Source: CBDCKN01 sp965219035 (GTDB lineage Bacteria > Gemmatimonadota > Gemmatimonadetes > Longimicrobiales > Gaopeijiaceae). Taken from it: 64,000 bases of DNA. The position numbers and the translations under genes are program-made. Under the pieces are notes generated by a model, which saw nothing but the letters and a program-made list of their open reading frames with translations, was not told the origin of the DNA and did not search any database. The stretch covers positions 620,001 through 684,000 of the forward strand of contig CBDCMR010000004.1 in NCBI GenBank assembly GCA_965219035.1, in the 5' to 3' direction. Positions 22,739 to 31,374 of this stretch are shown piece after piece; position 1 is the first letter of the stretch, and the number at the start of each line of letters is the position of its first letter.

Positions 22739-24421
22739 ATGCCACGAATGCCACTAGCCGTACTGGCCTTATCCGTGCTGGTCGGTTGCTCGGGCTCGGA
22801 CAATAGTAGTCCCACTACTCCCACGACTCCACCGCCACCGCCGCTGGTCGTCTCGATGTCGCCGGAATCCGCCGAGGTTGAAATCGGTGGGACGTTTGTG
22901 TTCACGCTTGAAGTAAGCGGTGGAGCCTCTGGCTCAACCGAAAGCTGGACCTGCGCCTCTTCGGACACTGGGGTTGCCACCACTTCAGTTACGGACTCCG
23001 GCTGCGAGGCGACGGGTGTAGCCTCCGGTAGTGTGACCATCACGGCGGCAGTCATGAAGGGCGGTGAGACATCGGACGCGACAGCCAGCCTCGACGTACT
23101 ACCACCACCGCCACCGCCGCTGGTCGTCTCGATGTCGCCGGAATCCGCCGAGGTTGAAATCGGTGAGACTGTTGTGTTCACGCTTCAAATAAGCGGTGGA
23201 GCCTCTGGCTCGACCGAAAGCTGGACCTGCGCCTCTTCGGACACTGGGGTTGCCACCACTTCAGTTACGGACTCCGGCTGCGAGGCGACGGGTGTAACCG
23301 CCGGTAGTGTGACCATCACGGCGGCAATCATGAAGGGCGGTGAGACATCGGACGCGACAGCCAGCCTCGACGTACTACCACCACCGCCACCGCCGCTGGT
23401 CGTCTCGATGTCGCCGGAATCCGCCGAGGTTGAAATCGGTGAGACTGTTGTGTTCACGCTTCAAATAAGCGGTGGAGCCTCTGGCTCGACCGAAAGCTGG
23501 ACCTGCGCCTCTTCGGACACTGGGGTTGCCACCACTTCAGTTACGGACTCCGGCTGCGAGGCGACGGGTGTAACCGCCGGTAGTGTGACCATCACGGCGG
23601 CAATCACGAAGGGCGGTGAGACATCGGACGCGACAGCCAGCCTCGACGTGACGATCGGAGTCGGCCCGAGGGATGATTTTGCCTACTGGGATGCCAACGG
23701 GAATGGCGACCTGACTTGCACGGAAGCGCGTGGCAAGGACGAGGGGTTGAAACTTCCGGCCTACAGAGACAATCGGGACGGGACCGGTGTGATCTACGAA
23801 TGGCTGGAGCGAGGGACGTCTAGTGACACCGACAACGATGGCACAGCGTGCGAAAGCACCCAAAACCCGAACGGCTACGTACCTAGCGCCGGTTCGACTC
23901 CACCAACGACGAGCGAGAGAAAGTGTCCAGCCGGGTCACCGACGTGGATGGGCTTACCAGTTTGCGAGGAAGGTGCACGCATAGGCTATGACCGCGATGC
24001 CTTCGGTTCGGCATACAGTTCGCTGGAAGACGAGATTATCGAAAGCCTGCCCAAGTCCGGCGGGCAAGTGTACACACCTTACACGTGCAAACTGTTTGAC
24101 ATACGAGCTGATGGAACCGCAGACACAGACATCGAGCACATTATTGCACTAGCGGAAGCATATGATTCCGGCCTCGCGGAATCGCAGTTTCGGACCTTTG
24201 CTGGGGACTTAGACAACCTGACCATTGCCGATCCCCCCGTAAACCGGGACCAGAAATCCGACCGCGACGCAGGCGAGTGGGGACCGCCGCAAAACAGCGG
24301 CTGGTTCGCGACCCGAGTTGTGACCGTCAAGCAGAAGTACGCCCTGTCGGTGAATCCGGCCGAGCGAGATGCCTTGCAGACGATGCTCAACTCAGACCCG
24401 AGCCGTGAGGTCAGCTGTTAA
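22739..24421 (+). CDS. Lipoprotein with three Ig-like repeats and a C-terminal HNH nuclease domain
   Basis: 560 aa. A lipoprotein signal peptide (LALSVLVGC, lipobox cysteine at residue 17) is followed by a proline hinge. Three nearly identical 92-aa BIG2-like repeats follow (PPPPLVVSMSPESAEVEIG through TASLDV). Next comes an EF-hand/excalibur-like segment (FAYWDANGNGDLTCTEA, TDNDGTACES). The DUF1524-type HNH nuclease is seen in DIEHIIALAEAYDSG, FAGDLDNLTIADPPVNRDQK and ERDALQTML. It would sit on the cell surface or outer membrane and cleave nucleic acid outside the cytoplasm. No immunity gene is obvious. An intact gene inside the island. Confidence 0.8.
   Translation: MPRMPLAVLALSVLVGCSGSDNSSPTTPTTPPPPPLVVSMSPESAEVEIGGTFVFTLEVSGGASGSTESWTCASSDTGVATTSVTDSGCEATGVASGSVTITAAVMKGGETSDATASLDVLPPPPPPLVVSMSPESAEVEIGETVVFTLQISGGASGSTESWTCASSDTGVATTSVTDSGCEATGVTAGSVTITAAIMKGGETSDATASLDVLPPPPPPLVVSMSPESAEVEIGETVVFTLQISGGASGSTESWTCASSDTGVATTSVTDSGCEATGVTAGSVTITAAITKGGETSDATASLDVTIGVGPRDDFAYWDANGNGDLTCTEARGKDEGLKLPAYRDNRDGTGVIYEWLERGTSSDTDNDGTACESTQNPNGYVPSAGSTPPTTSERKCPAGSPTWMGLPVCEEGARIGYDRDAFGSAYSSLEDEIIESLPKSGGQVYTPYTCKLFDIRADGTADTDIEHIIALAEAYDSGLAESQFRTFAGDLDNLTIADPPVNRDQKSDRDAGEWGPPQNSGWFATRVVTVKQKYALSVNPAERDALQTMLNSDPSREVSC
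22844..23650 (+). repeat. Three 276-bp tandem coding repeats
   Basis: Units start at 22844, 23120 and 23396 (CTGGTCGTCTCGATGTCGCC). Units 2 and 3 differ at very few positions; unit 1 has diverged slightly (GGGACGTTTGTG for GAGACTGTTGTG). The near identity shows recent duplication, and the period keeps the frame (92 codons), so copy number can change without breaking the protein. Confidence 0.9.
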
Positions 24422-24666
24422 GGGAGGGGCGGGTCCGAAGATGACACGCTACCTGTCTAACGGACCCGCTCGGTCGCCGTATGCGCCCTGGGAGCACCCT
24501 GCAAGGCACAGGAGACGGTCGTCGAGGGGGAAGCGTTGCTTGATCCGTCCCCCCCTCCACCGCGTTCGAGCTGAGCCCACGAGAGCTTCACCGGCAGCTC
24601 AGGGGGGGACCCGCGCCTGCCGGGAGCCAAACCCCCCGGCGTGTGCGTCTCTGGGCGCCGTCGCGG

Positions 24667-24846
24667 CACCGCAGGCGCGGACTAAGGTGCTTAAGCCAGC
24701 CCACGCAATGTTAAACATTGCGATCTGGCGAGGGGGCGCTCCGCTCCCCCTTCGATCCCCCAGGAGGTCCGCGCTCCGGCGGAGTTTGCGGGCGGGGGCT
24801 CGTCTCTCGCCCCCGTGCCGGTGCGCTGACGGCTGATCGCCGGCCC
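24667..24846 (+). repeat. Structured element, copy 1
   Basis: Shares with 26163-26285 (opposite strand) the blocks GGCACCGCAG, CGGACTAAGGTGCTTAAGCC, CTGGCGAGGGGG, CGCTCCGCTCCCCC, GATCCCCC and TGCCGGTGCGCTGA. Outer arms GCCAG and CTGGC enclose a hairpin GCAATGTT/AACATTGC (24705-24721). About 55 bases before the last block have no counterpart in copy 2. The codon corresponding to the start ATG in copy 2 is ACG here, so no protein follows. The remaining 24422-25101 has no recognisable gene. Confidence 0.7.
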
Positions 24847-25101
24847 GGCCCGTTGATCCGCCGCGCTCTCAGCGGCGCTCGATGGCCTTCCCGCTCATGC
24901 CCCCCCGGACAATCTCTCTTGTGACCTGACCCCGGTCGCGTCTTGCGACGGGGCGAGCGTCTTCCTCCCACGTGTGATAGGCAAATACTACGAAAGCCTT
25001 GGTGTAAGCGAGCTCGAACCCCCACCCCATGAGCAAGCATCTATGACCCTGTTTCCCGTTTATCTCGCGAAACCGTTCGACGCCGAAGCCGCACGCTGGT
25101 A

Positions 25102-25812
25102 CTACTTTTTATCCTCGTCCCTGACCTGCTCTAACGCCGATGCTATGAGACCGGTCGGCACGGCGACTATTCCAAGTCCCACGAGCAGGATCACTATCGT
25201 GAATAGTCGCCCGACAAGCGTCACGGGGAACATGTCTCCATAACCGACCGTCGTCAGCGTGATGACGGCCCACCACAGGCTGTGGAAGATCGACGCAAAT
25301 ACCTCAGGTTGAACCGCATGCTCGAAGTAGTAAATGGCCACGGCGGAGACGTAGATTCCCAGTAGGGCGACACCGAGAAAGAGGATTACTTCCTCTCTAG
25401 CGATCACCGCAGCCCGGTGGAATCGGCGGACCGCCGCGCCATAGCGAGCGAGCTTAAGGATACGGATGACCCGAAGTAACCGAAAGGCGCGAATAGATCG
25501 GAGATCGACCCCTACGGCAAGGTAGAACGGCAGAATAGCGATCAGGTCGATGAGACCGAAAAAACTAAAAAAATAACCAAGGCGCGGGCTCGCTACAACA
25601 ACTCGTATCAGATACTCGACTGTGAAGAGGGAGACCGTCACCACCTCGATCCAGCGAAGGGTATCTTCTTGACGAGGAGACAGGTTCGGCAGCGTTTCAA
25701 GCGAGAACGACGCGAGCGAGATGAGAATGAGTAGGAGGACGACAATGTCGAAGACTCGGCCGGACAGCGTGTCAGATTCCTCGACAATCCGTTTGATGTT
25801 CGTGTAGTGCAT
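25102..25812 (-). CDS. Voltage-gated K+ channel-like protein
   Basis: About 236 aa from ATG 25812 (MHYTNIKRIVEESD). Six membrane segments are visible: S1 FDIVVLLLILISLASF, S2 VTVSLFTVEYLIRVVV, S3 LIDLIAILPFYLAVG, S4 with regularly spaced arginines (RSIRAFRLLRVIRILKLARY), S5, a pore helix with the selectivity filter TLTTVGYGDM, and S6 GRLFTIVILLVGLGIVAVPT. A tetrameric inner-membrane channel. The frame extends upstream to 25854, but those codons are the end of an IS3 remnant, so 25812 is the native start. The IS end has probably replaced its promoter. Confidence 0.85.
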   Translation of the reverse strand: MHYTNIKRIVEESDTLSGRVFDIVVLLLILISLASFSLETLPNLSPRQEDTLRWIEVVTVSLFTVEYLIRVVVASPRLGYFFSFFGLIDLIAILPFYLAVGVDLRSIRAFRLLRVIRILKLARYGAAVRRFHRAAVIAREEVILFLGVALLGIYVSAVAIYYFEHAVQPEVFASIFHSLWWAVITLTTVGYGDMFPVTLVGRLFTIVILLVGLGIVAVPTGLIASALEQVRDEDKK

Positions 25813-25829
25813 GTCGGGTCCACCCTCAC

Positions 25830-26103
25830 TGACGTGCCCCAGGTTCGGTACCACTCGCTATGTTAGACATGGAGCCATCAGTGGTCCCAGAAGTTGGGGC
25901 ATTCTAAGAAACCAAGACGATGGCCTAGTCGTATCTGAGGCGGGGGGTAGACCGCCCCAGGCTCTGTGGGGTCGGGCGGTATTGTACAGCCGCCTCCGTT
26001 GCTCGACGAGTACAGCGGCCTCGAGCAGTGTGTAGAGGATCTCGCCGTTCAAGAACTCATCTCTCAGCTTGCCGTTGAAGCTCTCGTTGTAGCCGTTCTT
26101 CCT
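25830..26103 (-). mobile_element. IS3-family right-end fragment with orfB tail
   Basis: The right end TGACGTGCCCC at 25830 matches that of the 27700-28963 element. The orfB tail reads NGYNESFNGKLRDEFLNGEI, YNTARPHRAWGGLPPAS and ends at 25858. The fragment is cut at about 26103, where it joins the start of a MobC-like gene. Confidence 0.8.
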
Positions 26104-26173
26104 TGGCCCGCCAGTCGGCGAGCTCGGCCGGCGATACGCGGGCGACGGCGGTGACGGTCCGGCGATCAGCCAT
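26104..26173 (-). pseudogene. Start of a MobC/CopG-like mobilisation protein, truncated by IS3
   Basis: ATG 26173 reads MADRRTVTAVARVSPAELAD then WRAK before entering IS3 sequence. The VRVSPAELADWRAKA-like phrase is typical of MobC-type relaxosome proteins and RHH mobilisation factors, but only 24 residues are left. It follows directly on the structured element copy 2, the position of an origin of transfer in mobilisable elements. Confidence 0.4.
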
Positions 26174-26285
26174 CAGCGCACCGGCAGGGGGGATCAAAGG
26201 GGGGAGCGGAGCGCCCCCCTCGCCAGCCCCTTTGTGGGTACAAAGGGTATGCTGGCTTAAGCACCTTAGTCCGTGTCTGCGGTGC
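26163..26285 (-). repeat. Structured element, copy 2 (inverted relative to copy 1)
   Basis: Same blocks as 24667-24846, read leftward. Outer arms GCCAGC/GCTGGC enclose CCCTTTGT-ACCC-ACAAAGGG, a different sequence from copy 1 with the pairing preserved. A second hairpin GGGGGGCGCTCCGCTCCCCC follows. It ends at the ATG of the MobC-like stump (26173), ten bases inside the shared sequence. Pairing preserved under sequence change points to selection on structure. Confidence 0.7.
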
Positions 26286-26304
26286 CGTGACGGCGGGCTG
26301 CAGC

Positions 26305-27510
26305 CTATGGCTGGCGACTTCCACCGGCGAGGTACGCAGCCCAATCGTCCATGAGTCGGCGCCGGCGCTCGAACAGGTCCGAGCGCCGGTACGCTGCCTC
26401 GATCTGGTTGCGGACCTTGTGTGCCAGCGCAGCCTCCGCCACCTCGCGAGGATGGTCCGTATCTTCGGCCGCCCAGTCGCGGAATGACGACCGGAATCCG
26501 TGCGGTACGGCTGCGATCTTCAACTCCCCGAGCAGTTCCGACAGCGCCGTGCTCGCGAATGGCTTTCCGCGCACGCCCGGAAACACGAGCGGGCTGCCGC
26601 GACCGAGCATCCGTGCTTCCTCGAGGATCTCCGAAGCACGCCGGCACAGCGGGACCCGATGCTCGCGGTTCCCCTTCGTGCGTGGGGCCGGGATGGTCCA
26701 CACGCCCTCGTCCCGGTCGATCTCCGGCCAGACCGCCCCGCGGACCTCGCCGGAGCGTACCGCCGTCAGCACCAGCAGCTCGAAGGCCAGCTTCACGACC
26801 GGCCGCGCGTTCGACGCCCGCACCGTCTCGATCGCAGACGCCACCTCGCGGTGCGGCAATGCCCGCATGTGCCGAACACGCCCCCCCTGCGTTCCGAGCA
26901 CCGGGCCGATCCGGTCGCACGGGTTGTCGGGCCTGAGATCCATCGCCACCGCCCACTCCATGACCGCGCGGATGCGCTGGCGCAACTTCCGGGCGGTGGG
27001 CGGCACGTCGTGCCAGATCGGAGCGAGAATCCCGATCACGTCGGCGCTCGTAACCTCCGAAATCGGCATCCCACCGATGCGGGGGAAGGCGTAGCGCTCC
27101 AGGCTCTTCAGCCAGAGCTCGGCATGCTGGGAGGAGCGCCAGCCCGGCCGCAACTGGTTCCAGACCTGCCCGGTCGCCTCCGCGAAGGTGGGCATCGACT
27201 CGGCCCGCCGCTTCTCCGACAGGGGATCGCCCTCCTCGCGGGCCAGCTTCCGGTTGGCGAACGCCTTCTCTCTGGCCTCCTTCAGCGAGACCAGGGGGAA
27301 TCCGCCGAGCCCGAGCTCGGTTCGGCGGCCGCGGATCGTGATCCGCTGGATCCAGCCCCGGCTGCCCGTGGGCCGCACATCGAGATAGAGGCCCTGGCCG
27401 TCACAATAGCGTCCGGCCTGGCTCACGTTGCGCACGAAGGCAGGCGTCAGGGCGTTGTTGGGATGCCGACCGCTAGGCTTGCGTTGCGGGGGTCGTTGGG
27501 AAAGTGTCAT
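26305..27510 (-). CDS. P4-type tyrosine integrase (right copy)
   Basis: About 401 aa from ATG 27510. DUF4102-like N-terminus (VSQAGRYCDGQGLYLDV, RGRRTELGLGGFPLVSLKEA), core-binding domain, and a catalytic domain with Arg in TAVRSGEVRGAVW, His/Arg in PHGFRSSFRDW, His in ALAH and Tyr in AAYRRSDLFERRR. It is the same size and architecture as the 5419-6651 integrase and ends with the same RRRLMDDWA tail, but the two differ throughout. It faces the first copy, so the two elements were probably in inverted orientation or one end was inverted. Confidence 0.88.
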   Translation of the reverse strand: MTLSQRPPQRKPSGRHPNNALTPAFVRNVSQAGRYCDGQGLYLDVRPTGSRGWIQRITIRGRRTELGLGGFPLVSLKEAREKAFANRKLAREEGDPLSEKRRAESMPTFAEATGQVWNQLRPGWRSSQHAELWLKSLERYAFPRIGGMPISEVTSADVIGILAPIWHDVPPTARKLRQRIRAVMEWAVAMDLRPDNPCDRIGPVLGTQGGRVRHMRALPHREVASAIETVRASNARPVVKLAFELLVLTAVRSGEVRGAVWPEIDRDEGVWTIPAPRTKGNREHRVPLCRRASEILEEARMLGRGSPLVFPGVRGKPFASTALSELLGELKIAAVPHGFRSSFRDWAAEDTDHPREVAEAALAHKVRNQIEAAYRRSDLFERRRRLMDDWAAYLAGGSRQP

Positions 27511-27522
27511 ACCTACCAATAT

Positions 27523-27553
27523 ATCCCCCACCATTTAGCGGATGCAAGGGGAT
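27523..27553 (-). promoter_or_regulatory. Inverted repeat upstream of the right integrase
   Basis: ATCCCC and GGGGAT arms (27548-27553 with 27523-27528, reading leftward) precede the ATG at 27510. A CGCTCCATCCCC block here parallels CGTTCCATCCC before the left integrase. Conserved arrangement rather than conserved spacing. Confidence 0.4.
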
Positions 27554-27772
27554 GGAGCGGATCGGCATGGGACAGAGAATATCCTCATGTCTCGTGCTAA
27601 GGCAATATAAACAAGTCACTTATATACATTACGGGACTTGATTGGACGATATGACTGTTTAAGACATGGCAGCCCTACGGGAAGGTTGTCAGATTGAGGT
27701 GACCCCCTGAAACGAGACCAGGCCGGATGTTTAGGATCTGGCGCTGGTCGCAGCTTCAGGAGGAGGTCAGAA

Positions 27773-28050
27773 ATGAGCAGGAGACGACACACGCCAGAGC
27801 AGATCATCACGGCACTCAGAGAGGCCGAAGTCGGTCTGGCGAACGGCAAGACGGTCGGGAGGTGAGCCGGGATCTCGGGATCAGCGAACAGACGTATTAC
27901 CGGTGGAGGAAGGAGTTGGGGGGGATGAAGGTGGACCAGGCACGCCACCTCAAGGAGCTGGAGCGTGAGAACGGGCGCCTGAAGCGAGCGGTGGAGAACC
28001 TGACGCTGGACAAGCTGATCCTGGAGGAAGCAGCGAAGGGAAACTTCTGA
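27773..28050 (+). pseudogene. IS3 OrfA with frameshift
   Basis: MSRRRHTPEQIITALREAEV, then GLANGKTVGR and a stop at about 27865. The following frame resumes EVSRDLGISEQTYYRWRKEL and runs to LDKLILEEAAKGNF. Compared with the 14635 copy, bases equivalent to the KLI codons are missing. At the 3' end GGGAAAC (28038-28044) is a canonical -1 slippery heptamer, from which GK would be followed by LLSPERRRR of OrfB. Confidence 0.75.
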
Positions 28051-28073
28051 GCCCCGAACGCAGACGCCGGTGT

Positions 28074-28934
28074 GTGGTGCATGTACGTCAGCGGCTCGGG
28101 GCGAGTGAGCGTCACGCGTGTCGTGTGCTGGGTAAGCCACGTTCGACGCAGCGCCGGGTGAAGAAGGTGCGAGCCGACGAGGCGGCTCTACGGACGGATG
28201 TGGTGCGGCTGGCGAGCCGTTTCGGTCGCTACGGGTACCGGCAGGTGACGAACCTGCTACGTATCGAGGGCTGGGCTGTGAACCACAAGCGGGTAGAGCG
28301 GATCTGGCGGCAGGAGGGCCTGAAAGTGCCCAAACGCCAACCCAAGCGGGGTCGGTTGTGGCTCAACGATGGCTCGTGCATCCGGCTCAGGCCGCTGCAC
28401 AAGAACCACGTCTGGTCCTATGACTTTGTGAGCACACGAACGCACGACGGCCGCGTCCTGAAGCTTCTGACGGTGCTCGACGAATACACGAGGCAGTGTC
28501 TGGAGATCAAGGTGGGGCGGAGGGCTCGAGCTCACGATGTACTCGAGGTCCTCGCCGATCTCTTCGCTCGGTACGGTCCGCCCCAGCATCTACGTTCGGA
28601 CAACGGGCCAGAGTTCACGGCACATCTGATTCGGCAGTGGCTGGCTCGGCTCGGCGTGCAGACGCTCTATATCGAGCCGGGTAGTCCGTGGGAGAACGGC
28701 TACAATGAGAGCTTCAACGGCAAGCTGAGGGACGAGTTCTTGAACGGCGAGATCTTCTACACACTGCCCGAGGCAGCCGTCCTCGTCGAGCAATGGAGAC
28801 GGATGTACAATACGGTCAGACCCCACAGCGCCTACGGCGGCCTACCCCCGGCTCCGGAGACGATAAAACCATCCGCTTGGTTCCTTACAATGCCCCAACT
28901 TCTAGGACCGCCGATGGCCCAAGGTCTAACATAG
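28074..28934 (+). CDS. IS3-family transposase OrfB, intact
   Basis: About 286 aa from GTG 28074; as a frameshift product the frame opens at 28047 (LSPERRRR). HTH_21 region (VVRLASRFGRYGYRQVTNLL), then an rve core with D in HVWSYDFVSTRT, D in HLRSDNGPEFTA and E in PWENGYNESFNGKLRDEF. Tail YNTVRPHSAYGGLPPAPE. Intact, but the damaged orfA probably makes the element non-autonomous unless a helper is present. Confidence 0.85.
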   Translation: MVHVRQRLGASERHACRVLGKPRSTQRRVKKVRADEAALRTDVVRLASRFGRYGYRQVTNLLRIEGWAVNHKRVERIWRQEGLKVPKRQPKRGRLWLNDGSCIRLRPLHKNHVWSYDFVSTRTHDGRVLKLLTVLDEYTRQCLEIKVGRRARAHDVLEVLADLFARYGPPQHLRSDNGPEFTAHLIRQWLARLGVQTLYIEPGSPWENGYNESFNGKLRDEFLNGEIFYTLPEAAVLVEQWRRMYNTVRPHSAYGGLPPAPETIKPSAWFLTMPQLLGPPMAQGLT

Positions 28935-29071
28935 GAAGTGGTACCGTGCCTGGGGGCACGTCATTCCGTGATACTTATGTGCTGAGACCGTGGTGTGATT
29001 AGAGCAGATTAGGGCCTTCGTCAACCTCCTCCCGCCGATGAGGTCTCCACGGCGGCTCTCCTTGAGGGGAG

Positions 29072-29330
29072 CTATTGATCTTCGATCCCTGTAAGCAGGT
29101 CCGCTTGGATGCGGCGAATCTTCCTGACCACCTGGCAGACCTGACGAGCGGCCTCGGGGGTCTCGGCATAGTAGTTTGCGTGGGCGAGGTGATCGCGCAG
29201 ATCACGGATCTCATTGAAGCCGCGCTTTACTGTGGTGGACGACGCCGAGCGCAAGTGCTTGATCTTCGGCTCCAGCGGGTGGGTACGTAGTCGTCAAAGA
29301 TGGCAATCGGGTGGCCGACGTGTCCGCCAA
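29072..29330 (-). pseudogene. Frameshifted tail of an unidentified protein
   Basis: Two leftward frames join at about 29270: AIFDDYVPTR, then LEPKIKHLRSASSTTVKRGF, NEIRDLRDHLAHANYYAETP and VRKIRRIQADLLTGIEDQ followed by a stop. Composition is protein-like and helical; RDHLAHANYYA resembles HEPN-like or swt1-like RNase neighbourhoods, but I cannot assign a family. It lies between the IS3 element and the truncated metalloprotease, at the island edge. Confidence 0.4.
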
Positions 29331-29487
29331 GGTCCGCTAGGGTCGTTTGGAATCCAGTTCCTAAAAATGGGTATGAAAAGGGGACAACCAAATAGATAGC
29401 ATATGTATATCGTTGTACCACAGTAACTTATCAGATCCATCATGATTCTTGCCGAGACTCACATCCTTCTGCACACGCTTCGGCAGC

Positions 29488-31320
29488 ATGACGTTCTCCG
29501 ACTATTCGGCGCCGCTGGGTGAGCCCATGACGAAGCGCTTCATCCGCCGGCACCGTCTGGAGAAGCGCGATCCGTCGGCGGCGGTGAGCGAGCCCGTCGA
29601 GCCCATCGTCTACTACCTCGACCCCGGGACGCCGTACCCCATCCGGTCCGCGCTCCTCGACGGCGCTCGGTGGTGGGATCAGGCCTACCAGGAGGCGGGC
29701 TTCCGAGGAGGCTTCCGGGTGGAGCTCCGGCCTCCTGGGATCAGCTCACACGACGTGCGCTACAACGTGATCAACTGGGTGCACCGATCGACCCGCGGCT
29801 GGAGCTCGGGCGGATCCGTCACAGACCCCCGCACCGGAGAGATCCTTAAGGGTCGGGTGACGCTCGGGTCGCTCCGCATCCGCCAGGACTACATGATCGC
29901 CGAGGGCCTGCTGTCTCCCTACGAGGACGGCGACGAGACGCCGCCCGAGCTCGCCGAATGGGCCCTGGCCCGCATCCGCCAGCTCAGCGCTCACGAGGTG
30001 GGTCACACCCTGGGCCTCGGGCACAACTACTACAACAGCGAGAAGGGTCGGATCTCGGTGATGGACTACCCGCACCCCCTCGTGACCCTCGAGGACGGGC
30101 GTCTCGACTACTCGGACGTCTACGAAGCGGTGATCGGCGAGTGGGACCGGGTGGCGACTGCCTACGGGTATTCGGTCTACGCGGACGAGTCCGAGGCGCC
30201 GCCGGCGCTCAAGAGGACCCTGGACGACGCCTGGGCCGAGGACATCCGCTACCTGTCGAATCAGGATCAATCGGCGCACGCCCGAGTGGATCAGTGGGCC
30301 AACGGCATGAACCCCAGCGCCGACCTCGACGCCGTGATGGGGATCCGCCGCTTCGCCCTGGACCGCTTCGGCGAGCGGGCCATCAAGAACGGCATGCCGA
30401 TGGCCACCATGGAGGAAGTCTTGGTCCCCCTCTACATGCATCACCGCTATCAGGTGACCTCGACGGCGTCCTCGGTGGGCGGCATGCACTACATCTACGC
30501 CTTCCGAGGGGACGGCCGCACCCCGGTGGAGCCCGTGTCGGCCACGGACCAGCGGGCGGCCATCCAGGCCCTGCTGGCGACGCTGGCCCCGTCGGCGCTC
30601 GCAGTGCCCAGGACCGTGCTCGCTTCCTTGCCTCCCCGGCCGTCGGGTTACGGCCGCACCCGAGAGCTGTTCCCCCGCTACACCGGCGTCATGTTCGACG
30701 CGATCTCCCTGGCCGTGGTCGCGTCCGACCACACGATCTCCGAGCTGCTGGAGCCCGCGAGGGCTGCGCGGCTCGTCGAGCAGCACGCTCTCGACCCGGC
30801 GCTCCCCGGCCTCGAGGAAGTAATCGCGGGGACCCTGGCGGCGACGGGGGCCGATGAGGGCGATCCACCCTATGAGGCCGAAATCCGTCGGGCCGTGCGC
30901 CGGGTGGCGATTGACCGGTTGATGGCGCTGGCGGACGGGGCGGCGATGCCCCAGGTGAGAGCCATTGCGACGGCCTACCTGGAAGGCGCCGGGAGGCTCT
31001 TCGCGGAGCAGAACGCGGCGTTGACCCACATCGACGCCCCGTTCGACGCGCCGCTCGCGAGCGAGCGGCTGCTCGCGCTCGACATCAGCCGCTTCCTAGA
31101 GCGGCCGGTCGAGCCCTACGGCGTCCAGTCGGCGCCGGACGCGCCGCCGGGGGCTCCCATCGGGATGGGGGCGATGGACTTCCTGGGTGGCTCCGGGGTG
31201 GGCGTTTGGGGCTTGAGCGCGACCGGCCGGGCCTGGAAGGCTAGCGGCCCGCGCGGGCTGCCGCTCGGAGCTGGCTGGCTCGATATGGTGGCGTCCTACT
31301 GCTCGTACCAGGGAGGGTGA
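29488..31320 (+). CDS. Met-zincin metalloprotease (DUF5117/DUF4953 type), N-terminally truncated
   Basis: About 610 aa. The zinc site HEVGHTLGLGHN (HExxHxxGxxH) is followed by SVMDYP, a met-turn. Family phrases are PLGEPMTKRFIRRHRLEKRD, YYLDPGTPYPIR, RYNVINWVHRSTRGWS and SVTDPRTGEI. Normal members exceed 800 aa and start with a signal peptide and DUF5117. Here the family match begins at about 29488, so the secretion signal and first third are lost. The catalytic domain is intact, but the protein is unlikely to be exported. The break coincides with the right edge of the island. Confidence 0.75.
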   Translation: MTFSDYSAPLGEPMTKRFIRRHRLEKRDPSAAVSEPVEPIVYYLDPGTPYPIRSALLDGARWWDQAYQEAGFRGGFRVELRPPGISSHDVRYNVINWVHRSTRGWSSGGSVTDPRTGEILKGRVTLGSLRIRQDYMIAEGLLSPYEDGDETPPELAEWALARIRQLSAHEVGHTLGLGHNYYNSEKGRISVMDYPHPLVTLEDGRLDYSDVYEAVIGEWDRVATAYGYSVYADESEAPPALKRTLDDAWAEDIRYLSNQDQSAHARVDQWANGMNPSADLDAVMGIRRFALDRFGERAIKNGMPMATMEEVLVPLYMHHRYQVTSTASSVGGMHYIYAFRGDGRTPVEPVSATDQRAAIQALLATLAPSALAVPRTVLASLPPRPSGYGRTRELFPRYTGVMFDAISLAVVASDHTISELLEPARAARLVEQHALDPALPGLEEVIAGTLAATGADEGDPPYEAEIRRAVRRVAIDRLMALADGAAMPQVRAIATAYLEGAGRLFAEQNAALTHIDAPFDAPLASERLLALDISRFLERPVEPYGVQSAPDAPPGAPIGMGAMDFLGGSGVGVWGLSATGRAWKASGPRGLPLGAGWLDMVASYCSYQGG

Positions 31321-31374
31321 TGCGGTGGTAGTGGGAAACCGGCACTGGGCGCCGGCTTCCGAGAACGAGCCAGG

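Larger units (their letters stand above)
27700..28963 (+). mobile_element. IS3-family element, nearly complete (second IS3 type)
   Basis: Left end TGACCCCCTGAAACGAGACC at 27700. Right end at 28963 reads, reversed, TGACGTGCCCCCAGGC. It contains a damaged orfA and an intact orfB. This is the reference copy for the fragments at 6789-7500, 14562-14841 and 25830-26103. No target duplication was recognised. Confidence 0.85.

Noticed and set aside
22723..23457. Leftward frames inside the lipoprotein repeats that look like repetitive proteins
   Set aside because: They are the antisense of the three 276-bp repeats; the rightward frame has the lipobox, repeats and HNH domain.
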